This document shows, one piece after another, positions 25,659 through 33,637 of a stretch of 64,000 bases of DNA. The DNA is from Pontibacter akesuensis (GTDB lineage Bacteria > Bacteroidota > Bacteroidia > Cytophagales > Hymenobacteraceae): positions 1,302,001 to 1,366,000 of the forward strand of contig NZ_CP014766.1 of assembly GCF_001611675.1 (NCBI RefSeq), given 5' to 3'. Numbering within the stretch: the stretch's first letter is position 1; the number at the start of each line of letters is the position of its first letter. The position numbers and the translations under genes were made by a program. The notes beneath the pieces are model-generated. The model worked only from the letters and a program-made list of their open reading frames with translations, was not told the origin of the DNA and made no database searches.

Positions 25659-26077
25659 AAATTATGAATTATGAATGGACTTGGTGGTGAGCAGGATGCT
25701 GCTTAGAAGCTTTTTCAGTTCAATCGCATCCTGATGTACGGATTCGAACGAAGCAGCAGAAATAAAGTCACTGTCTTTTAGCAGCCTTAGCCAGTAAATG
25801 GTCTCCCTGGTTTCTTTTGCCGCAATGTTCAACTTGTTGATGAAATCAGCTCTGGAACTGGCAGCAACAGCTTCCTCCACATTGGCTCCGATGGATGTAC
25901 CGCTTCGCAGCACCTGCTTTGAAAGAATAAACTCCTTCTTTTCAGAACAGAGGTGCTTGTAAAGCTTCACAACGCGAAGCGCAAAGGCATACGATTTATC
26001 CGCCACAACATTTTCTTTCATACTTCATCATAATTTGAAGCAAGACACAAATTAATAATTCATCATTCATAATTATT
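25646..26077 (-). mobile_element. candidate cassette: four-helix-bundle gene with ATGAATT repeat ends
   Basis: The segment carries one gene on the minus strand. Its left end (25646-25679) is built from ATGAATT words and its right end (26050-26077) from AATTCAT words, forming imperfect inverted ends. The left end matches 32 of 34 positions with a lone copy at 43204-43237. It lies exactly between two genes expected to be adjacent. No transposase is present, so mobility is inferred. Confidence 0.45.
25662..26021 (-). CDS. four-helix-bundle protein of the 23S rRNA intervening-sequence family
   Basis: A 119-residue all-helical protein. KSYAFALRVVKLYKHLC, VLRSGTSIGANVEEAVAA and ETIYWLRLLKDS are hallmarks of the S23/TIGR02436 family. 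Its relatives are encoded by intervening sequences inside 23S rRNA genes in some bacteria and as orphan genes in many Bacteroidetes; related Avd proteins assist diversity-generating retroelements. The biochemical role is unknown, though a nucleic-acid-binding pentamer is known for relatives. No reverse transcriptase is nearby. Flanked by inverted AT-rich repeats. Confidence 0.85.
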   Translation of the reverse strand: MKENVVADKSYAFALRVVKLYKHLCSEKKEFILSKQVLRSGTSIGANVEEAVAASSRADFINKLNIAAKETRETIYWLRLLKDSDFISAASFESVHQDAIELKKLLSSILLTTKSIHNS

Positions 26078-26082
26078 AGAAG

Positions 26083-29000
26083 ATGTTCAAAGAGATATTC
26101 CTTTTCGAGCTGAAGTACAGGCTCAAGCGGCCTGCGACTTATATATACTTCGTGCTGCTGTTCCTCATGGCCTTCCTGGCGATGATCAGTTTAGCGGGAG
26201 CCTTTGGTGGTGGCGTAATTATTGGTGATGTGAGTGGTGGCAAGGTATTCGCCAACTCACCTTACCAGATCAACTGGATCGTGACGGTGCTAAGCTGGTT
26301 TGGCGTGCTGATTACCTGCTCCATGATGGGCACACCCATTTTCCGCGACTTCGAGCATAAAACACACTCACTCTACTATACCACACCAATAACCAAGGCA
26401 GGTTATTTATTCGGCCGTTTCTGGGGCTCTTTTCTGATCACGCTGCTGGTATTCCTGGGAGTAGCCGCAGGTGCCATGGCGGGCACGATAATGCCAGGAA
26501 TAGAGGCCGAGAAGATCGGGCCGTTTAACCTGATGTGGTACCTGCAGCCCTACCTGACCATCATTATCCCGAACCTGCTGCTCACCGGTGCCATCTTCTT
26601 TACGCTGGCAACGCTTACCCGCAGCGCGCTCTCCATCTATGTGGGCGGTGTGATTTTCCTGGTACTCTACGGTGTCTCCAACAGCCTCACCGGCGACCTC
26701 GACAATGAGATGCTGGCCAACCTGCTGGACCCGATGGGCGCCTCTGCCATTTACTACACTCAGCGCTACTGGACCACAGCCGAGCGCAACACGCTCATGC
26801 TTCCGTTCAGTGAGCACATTCTGCTTAACCGCGCGCTTTGGGTAGGTATTGGGGTGGCCTTGCTGGCATTCTGCTACTTCCGCTTCAGCTTCTCGTTTGC
26901 GAACAAGGGATTCAAGCTTTTCCGCCGCCGTAGCAGCGCCGAAGAGGTGGGCGCCATCCTTCCTTCCGAGCGTCTGAAGCTGCCGAAAGTACACCAGCAT
27001 TTCTCCTTCAACCTTAGCTTTAAGATGTTCCTCAAGCTCACCAAGCTGGAGTTCAAGGGCATCGTAAAGAGCGTTTACTTTATTGCGATTGCCGCTGCCG
27101 GGGTGCTTTTCCTGTTCGTGGCTGGCGCACAGGTAGGCGAGCTGTACGGTACCACGGTTTACCCCGTTACCTCGTCGGTGCTGATGGTACTGAACGGTAC
27201 CTTTGCCCTATTCTTCCTGATCATCATCACCTTTTACGCCGGGGAGTTGGTGTGGCGCGAGCGCGACAACCACCTAAACCAGATCTACGATGCGCTGCCG
27301 ATCCCGAACTGGGTTCCCTTCGTCTCAAAACTGACGGCACTCGCCCTGGTACAGGTGGTGCTGCTGTTCGTTATCATGCTGTGCGGCATCATTATCCAGA
27401 CCACCAAAGGCTACTACAACTACGAGTTTGGCATCTATTTCAAAGGACTGTTTGGCATACAGCTGATTGACTATGTGCTGCTGTGCGTGCTGGCGATGCT
27501 GGTGCAGGTGATCGTAAATAACAAGTACCTTGGCCATTTTGTGATGGTGGTGTACTACCTGCTCAACATCTTTAAAGGCCAGTTGGGCTGGGAGCACAAC
27601 CTCTACTCTTTCAACTCCGACCCCGGCATTACTTATTCCGCCATGAACGGCTACGGGCATTTTGTATGGCCCTTTACAGTGTACAAAATCTACTGGGGCA
27701 TATTTGCGCTGCTGCTGGCGGTGCTGGGCAACATGCTGTGGGTGCGTGGCTCTGAGTCGATGCTGAAGTGGCGCTTTAAGTTGGCGGCCCTACAGCTCAA
27801 CCGCCCTACTCTTACCATGACGGGCGTGGGCATGGCACTGTTCCTGGTAACGGGCGGCTACATTTTCTACAACACCAATATCCTGAACAAGTATCAGACC
27901 TCTGATGAGCAGGAAGAGCAGCAAGCTAATTTTGAGAAGACTTACAAGAAGTATGACGGCATTCCGCAGCCACGCATTACAGGTGTAAAGCTGAATGTGG
28001 ACATTTACCCGGAAGAGCGCAACTTTGCGTTTGAGGGGCACTTCTGGCTAAAGAACAAAAACCAGCAGCCCATCGACTCCATCCACATGATGCTTAGCGA
28101 CAGAGCCGGTGTGAAGCGGCTGGAGTTTTCAAAAAAGGCAAAACTGGTGCTCCACGATGAGGACAACAACTACTACATCTACAGGCTGGCGAAGCCGCTG
28201 CAGCCCGGCGACTCCCTGCAACTGAACATGGACCTGTTTTATGAAACAAAGGGCTTCCGCAACAGCGGCTCTAACACCGGCATCGTGTACAACGGCACGT
28301 TCATCAACAGCGAGTACCTGCCGAAAATCGGCTATCAGTCCGGATTTGAGCTGAGCCAGGACGATGTACGCAAGGATTATGGTCTGGCACCTAAGCCACG
28401 CATGGCTGATGTGGCAGACTCCACTGCCCGCATGAACACCTACATCAGCAGCGAAGCCGATTGGATTGACTTTGAGGCCACGGTAAGTACGGTGGAGGAC
28501 CAGATTGCCATTGCGCCCGGTTACCTGCAGCGTGAGTGGAAGGCAAACGGCCGCCGCTTCTTCCATTACAAAATGGATGCGCCCATACTTAACTTCTACG
28601 CGTTTCTTTCGGCAGATTACGCTGTGAAGAAGGATAAATGGGTGGGCAAAGACGGCAAGGAAGTCGCCATCGAGATTTACTACCACCCGGGCCACGAGTA
28701 CAACCTCAACCGCATGATCAAGGGGGTGAAGAAGTCGTTGGATTACTTTACCACCAACTTCAGCCCGTACCAGCACCGCCAGGTACGCATCCTTGAGTTC
28801 CCGGGCTACCAGACCTTTGCGCAAGCATTCCCGAACACCATTCCGTTCTCGGAGGCCATCGGCTTTATTGCCGATGTGGATGACAAAGATCCGGAAGATA
28901 TTGACTACCCTTTCTATGTAACCTCGCACGAGGTGGCGCACCAGTGGTGGGCGCACCAGGTAATCGGGGGCAACGTGCAGGGCTCGGTGCTGATGTCGGA

Positions 29001-29715
29001 AACGATGAGCCAGTACAGCGCCCTGATGGTAATGAAGAAGGAGTATGGCGAGGAGAAGATGAACAAATTCCTGGAGTACGAGCTCAACACTTACCTGACC
29101 GGAAGAACAAGCGAAACGAAAAAGGAACTGCCCCTGTACCGCGTCGAGAACCAGGGCTACATCCACTACCGCAAAGGCAGCCTCGTGATGTACGCGCTGG
29201 CCGACTACATTGGAGAGGAAAAACTGAACGCCGCCCTGAAGCAGTATGTGCAGAAAGTCGCCTTTCAGGAGGCGCCTTACACCAACTCGCTTGAGCTTAT
29301 GAAGTACATCCGCAGTGCCACGCCTGATTCGCTGCAGTACCTTGTCACCGATATGTTCGAGAAAATCACCCTTTATGAGAACAAAACAAACGAGGCGACT
29401 TACGAGAAACTGAAGGACGGCAGGTATAAAGTGAAGCTAACGGTGGATGCCAAAAAGTGGTACGCCGACAGCCTGGGCTCTGAAAGCGAAGCCCGCATGG
29501 ACGACTGGGTGGACATTGGCGTGATTGCCCGCGAGAAAATAAACGGCGAGTGGCAGGACAAGCCGCTTTACATGCAGAAGCACCAATTGAAGTCAGGCGA
29601 GAACACCTTTGAGTTTATCGTGAAGGAGAAGCCGCAGAAAGCCGGCATCGATCCATACCACATTTTGATAGACCGCAACCCGGACGATAATACAAAGACA
29701 TTGACAGCTAGCTAA
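26083..29715 (+). CDS. ABC-2 type permease fused to an M1 family zinc aminopeptidase
   Basis: A 1210-residue protein in two parts. Residues 1-600 have about twelve transmembrane helices in two blocks, starting FELKYRLKRPATYIYFVLL, like two ABC-2 permease halves. Residues 640-1200 form an extracytoplasmic M1 peptidase with zinc motif HEVAHQWW (His949, Glu950, His953) and downstream Glu973 in LMSETMSQY. The spacing from the second His to that Glu is 19 residues rather than the classic 18. The ATPase gene at 24747 is the probable partner. Relatives are known in Bacteroidetes but the transported substrate is not; peptide export with trimming is one reading. Confidence 0.88.
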   Translation: MFKEIFLFELKYRLKRPATYIYFVLLFLMAFLAMISLAGAFGGGVIIGDVSGGKVFANSPYQINWIVTVLSWFGVLITCSMMGTPIFRDFEHKTHSLYYTTPITKAGYLFGRFWGSFLITLLVFLGVAAGAMAGTIMPGIEAEKIGPFNLMWYLQPYLTIIIPNLLLTGAIFFTLATLTRSALSIYVGGVIFLVLYGVSNSLTGDLDNEMLANLLDPMGASAIYYTQRYWTTAERNTLMLPFSEHILLNRALWVGIGVALLAFCYFRFSFSFANKGFKLFRRRSSAEEVGAILPSERLKLPKVHQHFSFNLSFKMFLKLTKLEFKGIVKSVYFIAIAAAGVLFLFVAGAQVGELYGTTVYPVTSSVLMVLNGTFALFFLIIITFYAGELVWRERDNHLNQIYDALPIPNWVPFVSKLTALALVQVVLLFVIMLCGIIIQTTKGYYNYEFGIYFKGLFGIQLIDYVLLCVLAMLVQVIVNNKYLGHFVMVVYYLLNIFKGQLGWEHNLYSFNSDPGITYSAMNGYGHFVWPFTVYKIYWGIFALLLAVLGNMLWVRGSESMLKWRFKLAALQLNRPTLTMTGVGMALFLVTGGYIFYNTNILNKYQTSDEQEEQQANFEKTYKKYDGIPQPRITGVKLNVDIYPEERNFAFEGHFWLKNKNQQPIDSIHMMLSDRAGVKRLEFSKKAKLVLHDEDNNYYIYRLAKPLQPGDSLQLNMDLFYETKGFRNSGSNTGIVYNGTFINSEYLPKIGYQSGFELSQDDVRKDYGLAPKPRMADVADSTARMNTYISSEADWIDFEATVSTVEDQIAIAPGYLQREWKANGRRFFHYKMDAPILNFYAFLSADYAVKKDKWVGKDGKEVAIEIYYHPGHEYNLNRMIKGVKKSLDYFTTNFSPYQHRQVRILEFPGYQTFAQAFPNTIPFSEAIGFIADVDDKDPEDIDYPFYVTSHEVAHQWWAHQVIGGNVQGSVLMSETMSQYSALMVMKKEYGEEKMNKFLEYELNTYLTGRTSETKKELPLYRVENQGYIHYRKGSLVMYALADYIGEEKLNAALKQYVQKVAFQEAPYTNSLELMKYIRSATPDSLQYLVTDMFEKITLYENKTNEATYEKLKDGRYKVKLTVDAKKWYADSLGSESEARMDDWVDIGVIAREKINGEWQDKPLYMQKHQLKSGENTFEFIVKEKPQKAGIDPYHILIDRNPDDNTKTLTAS

Positions 29716-29782
29716 CAAACACCCCCTGTCAATTTAGGCGCATGAATTAAGGTGAGAGTTAAACGTGTCGCCTATCAAAAGC

Positions 29783-29815
29783 AGAAGCCATACCCGGTGG
29801 GTATGGCTTCTTTTA
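29783..29815 (+). terminator. intrinsic terminator after the permease/peptidase gene
   Basis: Stem AGAAGCCATACC / GGTATGGCTTCT followed by T-rich sequence that runs straight into an octamer TTATACTT. Confidence 0.8.
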
Positions 29816-29845
29816 TACTTATCTGTATCAGTTTATACTTGCTCT

Positions 29846-30280
29846 TTACTTGAACAGGCCACCTAGTCCTTTGCTTAGCGAGTCTTTCAGCCCGCCGCCC
29901 ATCAAGCCGCCTAGCAGATCGGTTTGGCTAACGCCTCCTGAGCTCACCTTGCCGGTTACTTTTTGCATGATGAAATTGATGACGAAAGGCGCTACCTGTT
30001 GGGCAACGCTCGCCGGAATTCCCAGTTTGCCCGTCAGGTCAGAAACATACTTGCCGATCATCCCGTCCACGGCGCTGCTTTCGCCGGGTGCCTTGTTGCC
30101 CTTGAACACGTCCATCAGGCCTCCGATGTCGCCGCTGGCGGCACGCTGCTTCATTTCGTCCGTGATGTTGTCCTTTGCCAGGTCAACGGACTTGTTGGCG
30201 GTGTCGGGCTGTAGGTTATACTTGCTTTGCAGTTCTCCGGTAAGTTGTCCTTTCAGGTTATTGATAATGTCGTTTATCAT
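29846..30280 (-). CDS. conserved hypothetical protein, DUF937/YidB-like
   Basis: A 144-residue protein without signal peptide or membrane helix. Glycine-rich, with a helical first half (MINDIINNLKGQLTGELQSK), a middle VDGMIGKYVSDLTGKLGIP, and a C-terminal tail of repeated glycine/leucine (LLGGLMGGGLKDSLSKGLGG). The pattern resembles DUF937/YidB-like proteins, whose function is unknown. It stands alone, convergent with the permease/peptidase gene. Confidence 0.6.
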   Translation of the reverse strand: MINDIINNLKGQLTGELQSKYNLQPDTANKSVDLAKDNITDEMKQRAASGDIGGLMDVFKGNKAPGESSAVDGMIGKYVSDLTGKLGIPASVAQQVAPFVINFIMQKVTGKVSSGGVSQTDLLGGLMGGGLKDSLSKGLGGLFK

Positions 30281-30473
30281 AGCTAGTGTAATTAGTGAGC
30301 TTAAAATCTGTTGTGTATACTTAGCGGGGCCTCAGCGTTGCCCCACTTATATAACGGAGATGCGCGGTATAAGATATTTTTAAAGGCATTTCTGAACGAA
30401 CTACAAACGGGCAAATGTTTGGCAATAAATTTGCACTTAAGGCCGTAACCGCCACATTGTGCCCGGGATTTTA

Positions 30474-30481
30474 TAGCTTTG
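30474..30481 (+). promoter_or_regulatory. candidate -7 box (TAGCTTTG)
   Basis: Exact TAnnTTTG, 13 bases before the start of the next gene; a TTG lies 15 bases upstream (30456-30458), slightly closer than ideal. Confidence 0.45.
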
Positions 30482-30494
30482 CCGAATCAAACAC

Positions 30495-31049
30495 ATGAAT
30501 ATGCGATACATTGCCTTTTTAGCTATTATTCTGATTGCCGGAGCCGCTTTTGGCCAGGGAAAACTGAAGAAAACACAGATCAGCAAGGAGGTGACGGTGC
30601 AGTTGCCAAAGGATTTCCTGCCGATGCCGGACGATGCTATTGCGCGGGAATACCCGGCCACGACCAAGCCGCTTGCCGTGTACACCAGCCCCAATGGCGA
30701 GGTCGACTTTAGCGTAACGCAGAAACGCTCTCAGTTCAAAGAAGCCGACCTGCAAATGCTGCGCGAATTTTATAAGGCAAACCTAATGGAAACCTTTACT
30801 CAGGTTGATTTTATAAGACAGGAAGTGAGCCAGATCAAAGGCAAGGATTACCTGGTGTTTGAGTTTGTGAGCAAACTGGCCGATGAGCGCGGCGCTTCCA
30901 TCCAGAAACCGGTGAATAAGTACAGCATTGTGCAGTACACCATCAAAGGCAATCAACTGTACATCTTCACGATGCACGTGCCTTTTGCCATGAAGAACGA
31001 CTGGCAGGAAACTGCGCGGGAGATCATGGCCTCTGTCAGCATTAAATAA
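30495..31049 (+). CDS. secreted hypothetical protein
   Basis: A 184-residue protein with a signal peptide (MRYIAFLAIILIAGAAFGQ). The mature part alternates strands and helices, with QISKEVTVQLPKDFLPMPDD, VYTSPNGEVDFSVTQ and a C-terminal FAMKNDWQETAREIMASVSIK segment. Such lone secreted alpha/beta domains resemble PsbP-like folds, but I do not recognise a named family. Start could be the first or third codon. It is monocistronic, with its own promoter and terminator. Confidence 0.7.
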   Translation: MNMRYIAFLAIILIAGAAFGQGKLKKTQISKEVTVQLPKDFLPMPDDAIAREYPATTKPLAVYTSPNGEVDFSVTQKRSQFKEADLQMLREFYKANLMETFTQVDFIRQEVSQIKGKDYLVFEFVSKLADERGASIQKPVNKYSIVQYTIKGNQLYIFTMHVPFAMKNDWQETAREIMASVSIK

Positions 31050-31080
31050 ACCACTACTACCTACCTATCTATTTTGCAGA

Positions 31081-31107
31081 AGCCCCTCCTATCCGGAGGG
31101 GCTTTTT
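31081..31107 (+). terminator. intrinsic terminator with octamer at its tail
   Basis: Stem AGCCCCTCC / GGAGGGGCT then TTTTTG and, four bases on, TTATACTT (31111-31118). Confidence 0.85.
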
Positions 31108-31128
31108 GTTTTATACTTGCCGGCGCGC

Positions 31129-31806
31129 CTATTTCTTCCTGTTACCTAGCCCAACCAGGTAACTTAAAGTCAAGGCTATGTTCGGATTTTTAGAAGACGA
31201 CAAACCTTGCGGTTCTACGGCATCAAACAAGTTACTTAAACTATGCGTCACCCTGCTCTCCAGTTGAAAAGTGCCCAGGCCGGTTTTCTGTGCAACGCCA
31301 ATTCCCAGGTTCAGGCCATACATAAACGAATTAACGACATCTTTATACAGGTAGCCGGTACCCTCTCCACTAACAATGTTCCCGTCTACGCTGCTCTTTT
31401 CAGACAGCATATAGGAGGCGTATGGGCCCAGGGTGAGGATGAATCTGGTATTTCTGCTGCCAAGGGCAACCCGCGTCATGAGCGGCAGCTCCAGATAGTT
31501 CAGCCTTCTGGTGTAGGAGGTGGTGGAGTCAAGCGTTTCCTCCCATCCACGCTGCACGTAGTTGAGCTCTACCTGAACTCCCAGCTTAGACTGTGCCATG
31601 TGCGTGAAGACCAGCCCTCCGGTGGGGGCCAGTATCATTTTATTTTCTATGGCAGGACTAAAGCTAAAGCCTGTGTAGTTCAGGCCACCCCGAATACCAA
31701 CGGCTGACTCCGGCACAAAAGGCTTTTCAGCCACGCTTATGATGTCCTGGCCCTTAGCGGTGAGGGCGAGCAACAGCAGGGGAATTGCCAATATGTTCTT
31801 TAGCAT
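31129..31806 (-). CDS. outer-membrane beta-barrel protein (PorT-like family)
   Basis: A 225-residue protein with signal peptide (MLKNILAIPLLLLALTAKGQ). The mature part shows alternating strands: VGIRGGLNYTGFSFSPA, LGVQVELNYVQRGWEE, LNYLELPLMTRVALG and LSYLVGLG at the end. This is the eight-strand OMP_b-brl_2/PorT-like pattern. Members sit in the outer membrane; function is unspecified. It has its own gene unit and converges on the terminator at 31081. Confidence 0.8.
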   Translation of the reverse strand: MLKNILAIPLLLLALTAKGQDIISVAEKPFVPESAVGIRGGLNYTGFSFSPAIENKMILAPTGGLVFTHMAQSKLGVQVELNYVQRGWEETLDSTTSYTRRLNYLELPLMTRVALGSRNTRFILTLGPYASYMLSEKSSVDGNIVSGEGTGYLYKDVVNSFMYGLNLGIGVAQKTGLGTFQLESRVTHSLSNLFDAVEPQGLSSSKNPNIALTLSYLVGLGNRKK

Positions 31807-32024
31807 CTTTTAATTTTTATTAGGGCTGATATCGCATATAACGTATAAACCTACACCCTCTGCCTTTCAGCCGAATACGAACTAATGTACTAATTTATGC
31901 CGCCCCCTGCAACTGGCGCAGCTGGCGCTCCGACTAATCTGCAGCCCCTGGCACGTCTGTTCAGGAGTATGCTGCTTCGCCTGCCATACTTGCATTTCTG
32001 ACCTGTTATGGCCAAATTTACTTT

Positions 32025-32480
32025 ATGGCAACAGACTTTTTATCCATCCACAGCGATGAACACTTTATGCAGCAGGCATACCTGCAGGCGCAGTACGCTT
32101 ACGAAGAAGGGGAGATTCCGATTGGGGCAGTGGTGGTGAGCAACAACCGCATAATTGCCCGGGCCTATAACCAAACCGAGAAACTGAATGACGTGACCGC
32201 CCACGCAGAGATGCTGGCGATTACGGCCGCCGCCGAGTACTTGGGCAACAAGTACCTGCACGACTGCTCCCTTTTTGTAACCGTGGAGCCCTGTATTATG
32301 TGCGCCGGCGCCAGCTACTGGGCACAGCTAAAACGGGTGGTGTACGGAACATCGGAGCCCAAACGCGGTTATAGAAGAGTAGGCAACCTGCTGCACCCCA
32401 AAACCGAGATGGTGAGCGGGATAATGGCGCAGGAGTGCGCTGACCTGATGGCCTCCTTCTTCTCAGCTAAAAGAAATTAA
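32025..32480 (+). CDS. tadA: tRNA-specific adenosine deaminase
   Basis: A 151-residue zinc deaminase that converts adenosine 34 of tRNA-Arg(ACG) to inosine. The catalytic motif is His60-Ala-Glu62 and the zinc cysteines are Cys90 and Cys93 in VEPCIMCAGA. EIPIGAVVV and the tail region KRGYRRVGNLLHP fit TadA rather than cytidine deaminase. sodA follows with its own promoter. Confidence 0.92.
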   Translation: MATDFLSIHSDEHFMQQAYLQAQYAYEEGEIPIGAVVVSNNRIIARAYNQTEKLNDVTAHAEMLAITAAAEYLGNKYLHDCSLFVTVEPCIMCAGASYWAQLKRVVYGTSEPKRGYRRVGNLLHPKTEMVSGIMAQECADLMASFFSAKRN

Positions 32481-32482
32481 CT

Positions 32483-32490
32483 AACTTTGA
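32483..32490 (+). promoter_or_regulatory. candidate -7 box (TAACTTTG) for sodA
   Basis: Exact TAnnTTTG immediately after the tadA stop, 65 bases before the sodA ATG. Confidence 0.5.
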
Positions 32491-32555
32491 AACCAAGACG
32501 TACACCCTATTAAGTGTACGAACATCATTTTTCAACCTATAAACCACATAAAACT

Positions 32556-33164
32556 ATGGCTTTCGAACTTCCGAAACTACCTTACGCTTACGACGCACTG
32601 GAGCCGCACATTGATGCGCGCACCATGGAAATACACCATACAAAGCACCACCAGGCTTACACGACCAACCTGAACAATGCCATCCAAGGCACTGACATGG
32701 AAGGCAAGTCTATCGAGGAAATCATGCGTAGCGTGAAAGAGGACAACAAAGCGGTGCGCAACAACGGCGGTGGCTACTACAACCACAACCTGTTCTGGAC
32801 CATCCTTTCTCCAAACGGTGGCGGACAGCCATCCGGTGAGTTGGCGGATGCTATCAACTCAGCTTTTGGCTCCTTCGACCAGTTCAAGGAGAAGTTTAAC
32901 GCAGCTGCTGCCACACGCTTCGGGTCAGGCTGGGCCTGGCTTTGCGTAAAAGACGGCAAGCTGGAAGTATGCTCTACACCTAACCAGGACAACACCCTGA
33001 TGCCATTCGCTGAGGGCTGCGGCGGACAGCCGATCCTTGGCCTGGACGTATGGGAGCATGCTTATTACCTGAACTACCAGAACCGCCGCCCGGATTACAT
33101 CAGTGCCTTCTGGAACGTGGTGAACTGGGATGAGGTAACACGCCGCTATAACGAGGCAAAGTAA
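32556..33164 (+). CDS. sodA: superoxide dismutase, Mn-type
   Basis: A 202-residue cytoplasmic Fe/Mn superoxide dismutase. Metal ligands are the His of MEIHHTKHH, the His of [11 protein letters not shown], and Asp and His of [11 protein letters not shown]. The stretch TPNQDN and the ending [19 protein letters not shown] resemble manganese rather than iron enzymes; metal choice is still an inference. ATG at 32556 ([20 protein letters not shown]) fits the family, so an upstream in-frame codon at 32514 was discarded. Confidence 0.95.
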   Translation: MAFELPKLPYAYDALEPHIDARTMEIHHTKHHQAYTTNLNNAIQGTDMEGKSIEEIMRSVKEDNKAVRNNGGGYYNHNLFWTILSPNGGGQPSGELADAINSAFGSFDQFKEKFNAAAATRFGSGWAWLCVKDGKLEVCSTPNQDNTLMPFAEGCGGQPILGLDVWEHAYYLNYQNRRPDYISAFWNVVNWDEVTRRYNEAK

Positions 33165-33174
33165 AATTGGACGC

Positions 33175-33205
33175 TAGATTTTAGACACAAGACATTAGAC
33201 TTCTA
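33175..33205 (+). repeat. AGAC-rich intergenic repeat, copy 2
   Basis: TTAGACACAAGACATTAG at 33181-33198 matches 8088-8105. It is followed by TCTAATGTC, which pairs with GACATTAGA in the repeat. Confidence 0.5.
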
Positions 33206-33218
33206 ATGTCATGATTTA

Positions 33219-33250
33219 AAAAGCCCTGCCGGAAACGGCGGGGCTTTTTA
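33219..33250 (+). terminator. intrinsic terminator after sodA
   Basis: Stem AAAAGCCCTGCCG / CGGCGGGGCTTTT with a G-A bulge-like loop and T tail. Confidence 0.85.
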
Positions 33251-33268
33251 TTTAACTGCCTCTCAACA

Positions 33269-33303
33269 AGACCTCGCAGCGTGCGCAGCTCCTGCGAGCG
33301 TCT
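33269..33303 (+). repeat. 35-bp palindromic repeat
   Basis: Best-preserved copy: begins AGACCTCGCAGCG and ends CTGCGAGCGTCT. The copies at 18223 and 33489 are in the other orientation. Confidence 0.8.
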
Positions 33304-33346
33304 GGGGCTACGGAGCAACAGACTTTTGAGTGCTCAAATCCTTTCC

Positions 33347-33422
33347 TGTCAACTTGGAAATATCTTGGTGGCTAAGTATAAAAGCTGTTGCAGCTCGCCC
33401 ACAAGATCCTTTCAGGATGACA
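33347..33422 (+). repeat. 76-bp inverted-repeat element, copy 2
   Basis: Begins TGTCAACTTGGAAATATCTT and ends AAGATCCTTTCAGGATGACA. Its right half GCTCGCCCACAAGATCC is shared with the 37404 copy. An octamer AAGTATAA sits in its centre. Confidence 0.75.
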
Positions 33423-33488
33423 AGAGGGAAAAAAGGAAAATGGGCAAGTATAAAATTCACTCAATCAACCACGCATGTAGCGCTAAAC

Positions 33489-33523
33489 AGACACACGCAG
33501 GAGCTGCGCACGCTGCGAGGTCT
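33489..33523 (-). repeat. 35-bp palindromic repeat
   Basis: Core GAGCTGCGCACGCTGCGAGG is identical to that at 18223; two differences lie near its left edge. Confidence 0.8.
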
Positions 33524-33535
33524 TTGCAAACTGGC

Positions 33536-33568
33536 AAAAAGCCCTGCCGGAAACGGTAGGGCTTCTCT
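33536..33568 (+). repeat. second copy of the sodA terminator hairpin
   Basis: AAAAGCCCTGCCGGAAACGG repeats the left arm and loop of the terminator at 33219, and the right arm GTAGGGCTT has drifted and lost its T tail. It looks like a local duplication with decay. Confidence 0.65.
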
Positions 33569-33637
33569 GTTAAGAGCCGTGCAATTTTAAAACACGTTGG
33601 AAATTTGTAATATAGACGCTGCAACTTAACGCTACCC

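Larger units (their letters stand above)
33165..33637. other. gene-free stretch of stacked repeats between sodA and the DUF2339 gene
   Basis: About 470 bases. In order: AGAC-rich repeat (33175-33205), terminator (33219-33250), palindromic repeat (33269-33303), 76-bp element (33347-33422), octamers, a second palindromic repeat in opposite orientation (33489-33523), and a second copy of the terminator hairpin (33536-33568). No credible gene. Confidence 0.75.

Noticed and set aside
25662..26021. Diversity-generating retroelement around the Avd-like four-helix gene
   Set aside because: No reverse transcriptase, template repeat or variable repeat was found within the window.
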